From the NCBI GenBank assembly GCA_030037595.1, contig JASHQJ010000212.1, positions 1 to 44,428 on the forward strand: a stretch of 44,428 nt of DNA, written 5' to 3'. The position numbers and the translations under genes were made by a program. This stretch comes from Candidatus Binataceae bacterium (GTDB taxonomy: Bacteria > Desulfobacterota > Binatia > Binatales > Binataceae). Shown here piece by piece: positions 25,164 through 33,347 of the stretch (position 1 is its first letter; every line of letters begins with the position of its first letter). The notes beneath the pieces were generated by a model, which was not told where the DNA came from, did no database searches, and saw only the letters and a program-made list of their open reading frames with translations.

Positions 25164-25550
25164 TCAGGCCGCCAACTTTTGAGCTCCCGCGGTGGGGAGA
25201 ACCCGGTAGCGCTTCAGGTAAGAGCTGCGCGCATCGAGAGACTTGAGACCTTTCAGCAGCTTGCCCGAATCGATTCCCAGCAGATCACATACGTTCTGGA
25301 AGTCGAACAGAGCGCGCGCTGATTGAGCAGGCTCGAACCAATCACGCACCTCCTCGAACTTTCTGCGCTGTGCCGCATTCGAACAGCTGCGATTCGCGAC
25401 GTAGGTTCTGATCGCGTCCTCAAGGACGGCCCACAGCAGGCGATATTCACCCTCGGGAATTGAGGAGCGGCGCCTGACCAGATCGTCGTACTGGCAGGGA
25501 AGAATCGCGTCGGTGAGGTCTTCGTTTGCGAGTTCGATTCGGCTCTTCAT
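25164..25550 (-). CDS. Uncharacterised 128-residue protein, first gene of the stress string
   Basis: Starts at ATG 25550 with GGGAAGACC upstream; the frame open to 26117 is not coding-like before this Met. It has a helical, charged sequence: EGEYRLLWAVLEDAIRTYV, then RRKFEEVRDWFEP, then ALFDFQNVCDLLGIDSGKLLKG. The last block resembles a recurring FxFxxxCxxLGIxxxxLxxGL motif in short deltaproteobacterial proteins, possibly a helix-turn-helix end. No function is assigned. A good sigma-54 promoter match lies about 70 bases upstream. Confidence 0.75.
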   Translation of the reverse strand: MKSRIELANEDLTDAILPCQYDDLVRRRSSIPEGEYRLLWAVLEDAIRTYVANRSCSNAAQRRKFEEVRDWFEPAQSARALFDFQNVCDLLGIDSGKLLKGLKSLDARSSYLKRYRVLPTAGAQKLAA

Positions 25551-25619
25551 CTCGGTCTTCCCGTTTCGCTTTGTTTGCCTTGCGTTGGCTGTTTTGTTCG
25601 TTCGCAGAGCAGCCCATGT

Positions 25620-25634
25620 GCACGGCGCGTGCCA
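25620..25634 (-). promoter_or_regulatory. Predicted sigma-54 promoter of the stress string
   Basis: On the minus strand TGGCAC-GCGCC-GTGC matches the TGGCAC-N5-TTGC consensus with one mismatch; the invariant GG and GC are ten bases apart as required. Transcription would start near 25609 and run into the ATG at 25550 with a leader of about 58 bases. The site is intergenic. Confidence 0.6.
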
Positions 25635-25751
25635 TCGACATTTCCTTGCAACTGCGATGATGATCGTTAGGAAACTGGGGCATCCGCGCCCCACCCTGCG
25701 GCTATGGTTCCACAGGCGGAGCTGGAGGAATCGATCCGCCGGATGACCTCC

Positions 25752-25771
25752 ATTCCCGCACCAATGGGAAT
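25752..25771. promoter_or_regulatory. Inverted repeat upstream of the sigma-54 site
   Basis: ATTCCC-N8-GGGAAT, perfect six-base arms. It lies about 120 bases upstream of the predicted sigma-54 promoter, a normal distance for an activator site of an NtrC-type regulator. It is also upstream of the plus-strand receiver gene. The role is inferred. Confidence 0.35.
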
Positions 25772-25944
25772 AAAGCAAAATTTGAACGGACTTCGATGCT
25801 GGCTGCGCGGTTACGTTTAACCCCCCGGACGCGGCACGGATTGTGAATTGGTCCACCGTGGCAGGAGTTCCGGTGAACCAATCGACCAAAACGATCCTCG
25901 ACAACAATGGTGTCGTCCAGCCGGCACTCCGGGAGGCGCCGACT

Positions 25945-26328
25945 TTGGCCCATATACTATTAATCGTTGACGATGAAACAGAAGTCGCAGACACGTGCGC
26001 GCGCGTCCTGAAAAGAGCCGGCTTCGATTGCGTCGTCGCCAATGACGCACCGGCAGCGTTCGAGCTGTTTGATACGACGCACCCGGTGCTGGTCCTTTCG
26101 GACATCAACCTTCCCAATGGCAGTGGCTTCGAGATCGCGCGCTACGTTCGCGGCCGATCCCCGATCACGCCCGTGATTCTCATGACCGCGCAGCACACCG
26201 GCCAGGTCGCCGATCAGGCGGCGCGCGCGGGAGCTTCGCGTTACCTGCGCAAGCCATTTTCCAACGCTGATCTGACGGCCATCGTTAAATCCCTGCTGGA
26301 AGTCGATCCCGGAGCAGGAATCGTTTGA
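25945..26328 (+). CDS. Stand-alone response regulator receiver domain
   Basis: 127 residues from a TTG at 25945, exactly one receiver domain. Phospho-acceptor Asp53 (LSDINLP), acidic pocket Asp9-Asp10, Thr81 and Lys103 (LRKPF) are all present, so it should be phosphorylated. The TTG has GGGAGG eight bases upstream. An alternative GTG at 25843 would add 34 residues that do not belong to the fold. With no output domain it acts like CheY or Spo0F. It lies 21 bases before the exporter operon and may relay signals with the histidine kinase at 32038-33105. Confidence 0.87.
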   Translation: MAHILLIVDDETEVADTCARVLKRAGFDCVVANDAPAAFELFDTTHPVLVLSDINLPNGSGFEIARYVRGRSPITPVILMTAQHTGQVADQAARAGASRYLRKPFSNADLTAIVKSLLEVDPGAGIV

Positions 26329-26349
26329 CCGGGCGGGGCTCAGGCGCCG

Positions 26350-27489
26350 ATGAAACAGATCTTCACACTCGCCTACAAGCTTCTGGTTAGCGACCGGGGC
26401 AAATACATGGCGCTCCTGGTGGGAACAACCTTCTCGGTTTTTCTCATCGTTCAAATGACATCGTCCTTCGCCGGCATCCTCACTAAGGCATCCGCCACCG
26501 TGATCAACGTCGGTGCGAAGGTCTGGGTAATGGACCCAGCCGCGACCAATACCGTGTTCGGCAGCATTCCTATGCCTGATTACGTGCTGGACGCGGTGCG
26601 AAGCATCAACGGTGTCAAATATGCAGTCCCGCTCTCCGTCAATTCGGCGATGTTGAGGCTACACGATGGCGCCTATCAGGCGGCCACGGTAATCGGTCTA
26701 GATGACACCAGTTTGCTCGGGAGACCGAAGCTATTGCAGGGTGACATCGACGATATCTTCGCCGAAAATGGATTCATAGCGGTGAAAGACGAGGAATTTC
26801 CCAAGCTCGGGAACCCAACGGTCGGAACCGAATTCGAACTGAACGATTATCGCGGCAAAATCGTAGGCATTGCCACGGTACCCACCGGCGCCCTTTTTGG
26901 TACTCCGACGCTCTACACCACTTACTACCGGTCGATCACTTATATACCCTCAATGCGCTTTACCATTTCCTATATTCTGGTTGAGCCCAAGGCTAACTCA
27001 GATATCCCGTACATCAAGCGCCAAGTCGCGGCACTTGGTTACCTCGCCATGACAAACCGGGAATTCCAAACCGGAATTTCCAACTATCTCAAATACAGGA
27101 CCAGCATCGGCACCAACACGCTCTTGATGACCGTCATAAGCTTTCTCGTGGGCCTCTCAATAACCGGCCAGACCTTTTACACGTTCATTCTCGAAAACCT
27201 CGAACACTTCGGGGCGCTTAAAGCAATGGGCGCCAAGGGCCGTGAGTTGGTCTACGTGATCATCTTCCAGGCGGGATTTACCGCACTCGTCGGCTATGGT
27301 CTCGGAATTGGCCTCGCGACGCTGCTGATAACCGCCGCGAAGCTCAGGTTGCCGGAATACGCGTCGCGCGTGACCTTCACCAATCTGGGCCTGGCCTTTG
27401 TTCTGGTTGTGATAATCGCGAGTGCCTCCGGTTATGCCGGCGTGCGTAGGGTACTGAAGATCGAACCATTCGATATTTTCCGGGGATGA
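26350..27489 (+). CDS. FtsX-like ABC exporter permease (MacB/DevC type)
   Basis: 379 residues with an N-terminal membrane segment (about 20-42), a large periplasmic domain (45-260) and three C-terminal membrane segments, the MacB/DevC topology. The C terminus VRRVLKIEPFDIFRG is typical of DevC-like permeases. Such mechanotransmission exporters push substrates from the periplasm through a TolC channel. The four genes from here to 30621 would make a complete tripartite pump. The ATPase follows after one base. Confidence 0.9.
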   Translation: MKQIFTLAYKLLVSDRGKYMALLVGTTFSVFLIVQMTSSFAGILTKASATVINVGAKVWVMDPAATNTVFGSIPMPDYVLDAVRSINGVKYAVPLSVNSAMLRLHDGAYQAATVIGLDDTSLLGRPKLLQGDIDDIFAENGFIAVKDEEFPKLGNPTVGTEFELNDYRGKIVGIATVPTGALFGTPTLYTTYYRSITYIPSMRFTISYILVEPKANSDIPYIKRQVAALGYLAMTNREFQTGISNYLKYRTSIGTNTLLMTVISFLVGLSITGQTFYTFILENLEHFGALKAMGAKGRELVYVIIFQAGFTALVGYGLGIGLATLLITAAKLRLPEYASRVTFTNLGLAFVLVVIIASASGYAGVRRVLKIEPFDIFRG

Positions 27490-27490
27490 C

Positions 27491-28195
27491 ATGCCGCAGG
27501 CGGCAATCATGGCCAATAAGCTCACTAAGTGGTTTGGGCAAGGAGAAGCCCGGACCTACGCGGTAAGAGAAGCGAGCTTCGAGGCAAACTGGGGCGAGAT
27601 GCTCTACATCGTGGGGCCGTCGGGCAGCGGCAAGACAACTCTCCTCAGCATGATTTCCGGAATCCTCCGGCCAAACTCCGGTTCAGTTACCATAGATGGA
27701 CGCGATCTGTGGAGCTTGTCGGACGACAATATCGCGGACTTCCGCCTCAACACCATAGGTTTCGTGTTTCAGGACTATCACCTCTTTCCGCGACTCACGA
27801 CCGCGGAGAATGTGGCAGTTCCATTGATTCTGCAGAAACGGAGCTGGGCAGAGGCTCTGCGCGCCGCCGCCAGCTGCCTTGAGATCGTCGGCCTGGCGGA
27901 TAAAGGCACGCTTCCGCCGACCAGACTCAGTGGCGGTGAACAGCAACGCGTCGCGATCGCGCGCGCGATCGTTCATCGGCCCGAAATTCTGATCTTTGAC
28001 GAGCCGACGGCGTCTCTCGATGGAGAAACCGGACGCAAGATCGTGTCGTTCGTAAAGACCGAGATTCTGACGGCCGAGCGATGCATCATCATCGTTACTC
28101 ACGATAGCCGAATCTTCGAGTTCAGTAACCGAATTATGGAAATGGAAGACGGCCGCATAACCGGCTTCGAGCAAGGAGTTGCTTGTGAAGCCTAG
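27491..28195 (+). CDS. ABC exporter ATPase, MacB/LolD/DevA type
   Basis: 234 residues, one nucleotide-binding domain. Walker A GPSGSGKTTL near residue 41, Q-loop FQDYHLFP, signature LSGGEQQRVAIARA, Walker B ILIFDEPTASLD and H-loop VTHDSRIFEF are intact. It energises the FtsX-type permease just upstream. The reading frame overlaps the HlyD start by 11 bases. Confidence 0.93.
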   Translation: MPQAAIMANKLTKWFGQGEARTYAVREASFEANWGEMLYIVGPSGSGKTTLLSMISGILRPNSGSVTIDGRDLWSLSDDNIADFRLNTIGFVFQDYHLFPRLTTAENVAVPLILQKRSWAEALRAAASCLEIVGLADKGTLPPTRLSGGEQQRVAIARAIVHRPEILIFDEPTASLDGETGRKIVSFVKTEILTAERCIIIVTHDSRIFEFSNRIMEMEDGRITGFEQGVACEA

Positions 28196-29117
28196 GGTAG
28201 AACTGGTTCTGGCCAGCCTCGGACTTATTGTCGGTCTGTTTGGCGCCTACATTTATGGCCTTCATGCGGCGCCTCAAACGCCTGCGTTCAATCCTGCGGC
28301 CAATCCTTACGCCAAGGGAATTTACGCTGAGGGTATCATCGAAAGCCATCAAAACAACGGCGCGAACATCAATATCTATCCGAACATATCCGGTACCATC
28401 ATCGAAATCCCGGTACACGAGGGTCAATTGGTCCAGAAGGGAACGGTCCTGATGCGCTTCGACGAGTCAGTCCAACGAGCCACCATGGAGGCTGCGAAGG
28501 CTCAAATCACGTATGCGCGGGCGCAACTCAAGAATGTCCGGGACGAACTCGCTAAGGATGAAGCTTCGTATCGGTTCGATCCTAAATCGATAAGCACGTA
28601 CACACTCGACGACGCGCGAAACGCCGTCAAAGTGGCGGCGGGCAACCTCGAAGTCAATGAGAGAAATTACGTTTCAGCCAAGACCCTGCTTGCGTGGTAT
28701 ACGATCAAGGCGCCGACCGACGGCAGGGTGCTAGCGATTAACTCTGCACTTGGCAGTTACGTAACTGCGAACCAGGGCACCTACGATACGTATACCCAGG
28801 GCTTCGACCCCGTGGTGGTGATGGGGCCATCGGAGGAGTACCTCAATGTACGTTGTTACATCGATGAGATACTGATTCACAGGCTCCAGCTAGGACCTAA
28901 AATGCAGGCACGGATGTTCATCCGCGGAACCGACATCAGCGTTCCACTGGAATTCGTAAGGGTACAACCGTACGTCTCTCCGAAGATCGAACTTTCTGAC
29001 GAGCGTCTCGAGCGGGTCGATGTAAGGGTATTGCCCGTCATTTTCCGATTCGCACAGAATGAGAAGCTGCCGGTCTATCCGGGTCAGTTGGTAGATGTAT
29101 ACGTCGCGGGAAAATAA
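28185..29117 (+). CDS. HlyD-family membrane fusion protein
   Basis: 310 residues from the GTG at 28185, six bases after an AAGGAG ribosome site. A TTG at 28179 is too close to that site. One membrane anchor (residues 6-26) is followed by a lipoyl half-motif (GTIIEIPVHEGQLVQKGTVL), a coiled-coil hairpin (about 88-160) and the second half (YTIKAPTDGRVLAINSALGS). It bridges the inner-membrane pump to the outer-membrane channel. The 3' end overlaps the TolC-like gene by 23 bases. Confidence 0.92.
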   Translation: MKPRVELVLASLGLIVGLFGAYIYGLHAAPQTPAFNPAANPYAKGIYAEGIIESHQNNGANINIYPNISGTIIEIPVHEGQLVQKGTVLMRFDESVQRATMEAAKAQITYARAQLKNVRDELAKDEASYRFDPKSISTYTLDDARNAVKVAAGNLEVNERNYVSAKTLLAWYTIKAPTDGRVLAINSALGSYVTANQGTYDTYTQGFDPVVVMGPSEEYLNVRCYIDEILIHRLQLGPKMQARMFIRGTDISVPLEFVRVQPYVSPKIELSDERLERVDVRVLPVIFRFAQNEKLPVYPGQLVDVYVAGK

Positions 29118-30621
29118 TCGCGCGCGCCGCCTGACTGGTAGCGGTAAGTCCGAACTGTTCGGCATGCTCGTGCTTTCTTGCTTCATTGCCGGATGCGCAG
29201 TTGGGCCCGATTTCGTCCGTCCCGCCGCTCCCACAACGCAGCGCTACGACAGTGGCGAGCAGCCGGCGAGCACCATCGCGACCGTCGGCGGCGCCCAGCG
29301 CTTCGAATACAGAGTGGAGGTCGCATCGGACTGGTGGAAACTGTTCGGCTGCCCCAAGCTCGACGGCTTGATTCTGCAAGCCACCGCAAACAGTCCGACG
29401 CTGCAATCCGCAGAGGCTGCACTGAAACAAAGCGAAGACAATCTGCGCGCCGGCTATGGAATCTTCTTTCCTCAACTGAGCGCCAGTTTCCAGCCTACGC
29501 GCCAGCAGTTCTCGCCGGTTCGTTTTGGTGAAAATGTATCGCCGAGCATCTTCAGCCTCTACACGCTCTCCACCACGGTTTCTTACACGCTCGATGTCTT
29601 TGGCGGAGAGCGACGCACGGTGGAAAGCCTGAGCGCGCAGGCCGATGTGCAGTATTACAACGCGATCGGCGCTTATCTGACCTTGTCCGGTAATGTGGTC
29701 AACGCGATTGTGGCGGAGGCCTCCTATCAAGCTGAAATCGATTCGACCGAACACCTCATCGGATATCTTCAGGAGCAGGAGAGGATCACCGCTGCTCAAG
29801 CCAAGGCCGGGATAGTGCCTTACTCAAATCTGTTGAGCATCCAGACTCAGCTGGGAACGACCGAGGCAACCCTGCCGCCGCTTCGTCAGCAACTCGCCCA
29901 TACGCGTCATTTGCTCACGACGCTTGCGGGCAGATCTCCTGGAGAAGACTGGGCGCCGCCGCGGGTCTCGTTTGCCGAACTCACGCTTCCGAATCAGATT
30001 CCGGTCAGCCTGCCCTCCGATTTGGTCCGTCAGCGTCCGGATATCCAGGTCGCCGAAGCTCAACTGCACAGCGCGAGCGCGCAGATCGGCGTCGCGACTG
30101 CCGCGATGCTGCCGAGTTTCACGCTCAACGCCAACTATGGCTTGAACAGCACATCGCTTTCCAGCTTGTTCGGAAGCAGCGCTGAGTTTTGGACCTTGGG
30201 CGCGGGCCTTGCGACGCCACTGATCCAGGGACCTACGCTCTGGTATCAGCGCAAGGCGGCGATCGACGCCTACCAACAGGCGCTCGCAAACTACAGGCAG
30301 ACCGTACTCGCGGCTCTCGCCCAGGTGGCCGACGCGCTCGACGCCCTCCAGCACGATGCTGAGGCTGTCAAGGCAGAATCCGAGGCGCTCAATAGCTCAG
30401 CGGAGAACTTACACCTTATCGATGCAAACTACCGGGCAGGGACGGTCAACTACCTGCAAGTCTTGATTGCCGACTATCAATACGAGCAATCGCAGATTGG
30501 CTATATCCAGGCCTTGGGACAGCGCTATCAAGATACTGCGGCGCTATTCGTCGCCCTGGGCGGTGGTTGGTGGGCAGCTCCACAAAATGGCAGCAGCTCG
30601 ACGCTGCCAGTCAGCTACTAA
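29095..30621 (+). CDS. Outer-membrane efflux channel lipoprotein (TolC/NodT/OprM family)
   Basis: 508 residues. A lipoprotein signal ends at LSCFIAGC (Cys34), followed by the CAVGPDF.RP pattern of NodT/OprM channels. Two OEP repeats follow (about 85-275 and 300-495), with the conserved VSLPSDLVRQRPDIQVAEAQ at the repeat junction. It forms a trimeric channel for the exporter. The ATG at 29095 is used; Met24 (29164) would leave a very short signal peptide. It converges on the sigma-54 regulator gene and the two overlap by four bases at their stops. Confidence 0.92.
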   Translation: MYTSRENNRARRLTGSGKSELFGMLVLSCFIAGCAVGPDFVRPAAPTTQRYDSGEQPASTIATVGGAQRFEYRVEVASDWWKLFGCPKLDGLILQATANSPTLQSAEAALKQSEDNLRAGYGIFFPQLSASFQPTRQQFSPVRFGENVSPSIFSLYTLSTTVSYTLDVFGGERRTVESLSAQADVQYYNAIGAYLTLSGNVVNAIVAEASYQAEIDSTEHLIGYLQEQERITAAQAKAGIVPYSNLLSIQTQLGTTEATLPPLRQQLAHTRHLLTTLAGRSPGEDWAPPRVSFAELTLPNQIPVSLPSDLVRQRPDIQVAEAQLHSASAQIGVATAAMLPSFTLNANYGLNSTSLSSLFGSSAEFWTLGAGLATPLIQGPTLWYQRKAAIDAYQQALANYRQTVLAALAQVADALDALQHDAEAVKAESEALNSSAENLHLIDANYRAGTVNYLQVLIADYQYEQSQIGYIQALGQRYQDTAALFVALGGGWWAAPQNGSSSTLPVSY

Positions 30622-32009
30622 CGAAGCCCGTGTTTGTTGAGCAGGCGATGCAGCGTCTTGCGGTCGACGCCCGCTTTGCGCGCAGCCTCTGATACGTTGC
30701 CACCCTCGCGCTTCAAGAGGTCTGCGACGTAGGCCGCCTCGAGCTCACCGATCCATCGTTCTTTGGCTTCTTTCAAGGTCAGCTTGCTGGCTGATTCCGC
30801 ATCGATCGGAGCCGCGCTCGCCGGCTGCTGGACCGGCGCTCTCAGCTGCTGCGGCAGCTCTGCGAGAGTAATCATCTCGCCGTCGGCAAGAGCGCATGCC
30901 CGCTCGACCACGTTTTGCAGTTCGCGCACGTTGCCGGGCCACGAGTACGACTCGAGCGCCGCCATAGCCTCAGGCTCGAATCCCCTTACCGACGCCTCGC
31001 CGCTTTTGCCATACTTCCGCAAAAAGTTAATCGCGAGCAGCTCGACGTCGCCGGCGCGTTCGCGTAGCGGCGGCAGTGCAACATCGATCACGTTTACGCG
31101 GAAGTATAAGTCCTCGCGAAATTTGCCGGCTGTGACGAGCGCACGCAAATCGCGATTCGTGGCAGAAACGATGCGCACGTCGATATCGATCTGCCGCGTA
31201 CCACCGATGTGCCGGATCTGCCGCTCCTGGAGTGCGCGCAGCAGTTTGGCCTGCAATCCGATCGGGAGCTCGCCGAGTTCGTCAAGAAACAACGTGCCGT
31301 GATGGGCGGATTCCATCAGCCCTTGCTTCGCATTGATCGCACCGGTGAAGGCGCCTTTTTCATGTCCGAATAATTCGGATTCGAGCAGGTTTTCCGGCAG
31401 CGATGCGCAATCGACGGGCACGAAGGGCTGCGCGGCGCGCGGGCTGTTGGCGTGAATCGCACGAGCGATTAGCTCCTTGCCCGTGCCCGACTCGCCGAGG
31501 ATCAGGATGTTGGCCTCGCTGCGCGCCGCCTTGCGGACCAGCTCGAGCACCTGCTGTAACGCGGCGCTCTGGCCGACGATGTTTTCGAAACCGAAAATGC
31601 CCTGGAGTTGCTCGCGCAAATTCAGATTTTCGAGTTCGAGGCGACGCTTGGTGAGCGCTCGCGCGACAGTAAGCCTCAACTCATCGTTGGTGAAGGACTT
31701 GGACAGGAAATCGAACGCGCCAGCCTTTACCGCCGCCACTGCGGATTCAAGCGAGGCGTGACCGGTCAGCATAATGACCGGCATCTGCGGATCGATCTTC
31801 CGCGACCGCTTGAGCATCTCCATGCCATCGAGTTGGGGCATGCGAAGATCCGTCAGAAGCAAATCGGGATGCTCGGATTCGAGCAGGTGCAGGGCTTCCT
31901 CAGGCTCGGTGGTCGAGAGACATCGATAGCCGGCGGTTTCCAGGATGCGCACCCAACTCCTGGCGACATCTGGATCATCATCGAGAATAAGAATTCGTTC
32001 AGTTGCCAT
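30618..32009 (-). CDS. Sigma-54-dependent response regulator, NtrC family
   Basis: 463 residues from the ATG at 32009. Receiver domain 1-120 with phospho-acceptor Asp54 (LTDLRMPQ). AAA+ domain about 140-375 with Walker A GESGTGKE and the GAFTGA loop that contacts sigma-54; Walker B is LFLDELGELP. A Fis-type helix-turn-helix is at the C terminus (VSEAARKAGVDRKTLHRLL). All parts are intact, so it should activate sigma-54 promoters. Its kinase gene lies 28 bases upstream. Two sigma-54-like promoters in this window (25620-25634 and 34683-34697) are candidate targets. Confidence 0.95.
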   Translation of the reverse strand: MATERILILDDDPDVARSWVRILETAGYRCLSTTEPEEALHLLESEHPDLLLTDLRMPQLDGMEMLKRSRKIDPQMPVIMLTGHASLESAVAAVKAGAFDFLSKSFTNDELRLTVARALTKRRLELENLNLREQLQGIFGFENIVGQSAALQQVLELVRKAARSEANILILGESGTGKELIARAIHANSPRAAQPFVPVDCASLPENLLESELFGHEKGAFTGAINAKQGLMESAHHGTLFLDELGELPIGLQAKLLRALQERQIRHIGGTRQIDIDVRIVSATNRDLRALVTAGKFREDLYFRVNVIDVALPPLRERAGDVELLAINFLRKYGKSGEASVRGFEPEAMAALESYSWPGNVRELQNVVERACALADGEMITLAELPQQLRAPVQQPASAAPIDAESASKLTLKEAKERWIGELEAAYVADLLKREGGNVSEAARKAGVDRKTLHRLLNKHGLR

Positions 32010-32037
32010 CGCGACCCTGCCGCTCAACTTTACGAAG

Positions 32038-33105
32038 CTAGTCCGACGCTCCGGCCGCGGGCAACTTGATGGTGAAAGTCGTGCCTCTTCCGAGTTCCGA
32101 CTGCACCTCAATTCTGCCGTTGTGCTCCTGAATGATGCGGCGGCTCATCCAGAGCCCGAGGCCGGTGCCGCTCTGTTTGGTCGTGTAGAGGAGGTCGAAT
32201 ATTCTTTTCAGCGCGTCGGGTGAGATCCCGGGTCCTGTGTCGGCGATAGTTAGATGTAGCCATCCGGGGGAGTCGCTCGGTTCGCGGCTCACAATCGTCA
32301 CCGCGCCTCCCTGCGGCATGGCGTCACGGGCATTGCTCAGCAGGTTGATCAACACGCGTTCAAGCGCCGTTGCATCTCCCATGATTTGTGCAACACCGCC
32401 GTCCAACTCGGTTCGGACGGCGATGCCCGTCTTGCGCATCTGCTCACCAATCAACAGCAGCGTGTTTTCCACCAGCTGATTGATATCGAGCGGCGCGACG
32501 GCTTTCTCGCGCTGCCGCGAAAGTTCGAGAAATCCCTCGATTATGCGGCTCGCCCGTTCCGCCTGCCGATGGATAGTGGCGAGATCTTCATTCAGTTCGC
32601 ATGCAGGCGTCGAAGGCGGCGATTCCAGAACCAATTCCGAGCGCGAACGAATCACCTGCAGAGGGTTGTTGAGGTCGTGCGCGATACCGGCAGCGAACGT
32701 GCCGAGCGTGATCACCGTCTCGGCCCTTCGCGCCTCAGTTTCCAGCGCGAGGCGTTGGCTGATGTCAGTGACTGCAGCCACCACCAGGTGGCCGCGCGAG
32801 GTGCCGCGCGCATATGTCAAGCCGATCTCGATTGGAAACTCGCTGCCGTCCTTGCGCCGTCCCGCGAGGCTGAGGCCGATGCCCATGGCACGGGTGCGGG
32901 GCGCCGCGAAGTAATCCTCGACATGTTTGCGATGACGCTCGCGGAGTGCGGTCGGTAAGAGCAGCTCGATCGGTTCGCCCACCAGTTCTTTCGGTGAATA
33001 ACCAAAGAGCCGTTCGACCTGGCGGTTCACTTCCAGAATCGATCCGCCGCGGTCAACAACTATCAGGCCTTCACTGGCAGCTTCGAAATACTCCTTGTAC
33101 GGCAC
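32038..33105 (-). CDS. Cytosolic PAS-domain histidine kinase
   Basis: 355 residues from a GTG at 33105. PAS domain about residues 3-120 (GLIVVDRGGSILEVNRQVERLFGY-type start) followed by HisKA with His143 (FAAGIAHDLNNP) and HATPase_c with N-box INLLSNARDAMPQ, G1 DTGPGIS and G2 GTGLGL. There is no membrane segment, so it senses an internal signal such as redox, oxygen or a ligand; I see no obvious haem cysteine or FAD motif that would settle it. It is probably co-transcribed with and phosphorylates the NtrC-type regulator just downstream. Confidence 0.92.
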   Translation of the reverse strand: MPYKEYFEAASEGLIVVDRGGSILEVNRQVERLFGYSPKELVGEPIELLLPTALRERHRKHVEDYFAAPRTRAMGIGLSLAGRRKDGSEFPIEIGLTYARGTSRGHLVVAAVTDISQRLALETEARRAETVITLGTFAAGIAHDLNNPLQVIRSRSELVLESPPSTPACELNEDLATIHRQAERASRIIEGFLELSRQREKAVAPLDINQLVENTLLLIGEQMRKTGIAVRTELDGGVAQIMGDATALERVLINLLSNARDAMPQGGAVTIVSREPSDSPGWLHLTIADTGPGISPDALKRIFDLLYTTKQSGTGLGLWMSRRIIQEHNGRIEVQSELGRGTTFTIKLPAAGASD

Positions 33106-33284
33106 GGATCGACGCTTTCGATAACCGACAGATTCCTATTTACAGGGAGTTAGTATAGCAATCCAGGGCACAATATTTCCATGATTCGCCCATAGAAAGT
33201 GGCAGATGGACCGGGCGTTCACACTGAAGCCGACGATTGGTTTCGTTAACCGAATGGACTGCTAGCTGTTATACAGTCTTAACT

Positions 33285-33314
33285 TTTGGCTAGAATCACG
33301 CATCAATTATTGAT
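33285..33314 (+). promoter_or_regulatory. Palindrome and weak sigma-54-like site before the M50 protease gene
   Basis: ATCAAT-T-ATTGAT (33302-33314) is a perfect 13-base palindrome 34 bases before the protease ATG. Overlapping upstream, TTGGCTAGAATCACGCA keeps the GG-N10-GC spacing of sigma-54 promoters but matches poorly elsewhere. A TAGAAT at 33291-33296 could instead be a sigma-70 -10 element without a clear -35. Assignment is uncertain. Confidence 0.3.
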
Positions 33315-33347
33315 ATCCGAGGGCGCGGAAGCAAGCGGTGAGAGACT

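Larger units (their letters stand above)
25551..25944. other. Divergent intergenic region between the stress string and the receiver gene
   Basis: About 390 bases with no convincing gene. It holds the minus-strand sigma-54 match (25620-25634) and an inverted repeat, ATTCCC (25752-25757) with GGGAAT (25766-25771), around which CCATT and AATGG also pair. Open frames here overlap real genes and have no family resemblance. I see no clear sigma-70 promoter for the plus-strand genes. Confidence 0.6.

Noticed and set aside
25447..25683. 78-codon minus-strand frame MSMARAVHMGCS-type before the hypothetical gene
   Set aside because: It overlaps the real start at 25550 in another frame and covers the sigma-54 site; no family resemblance.
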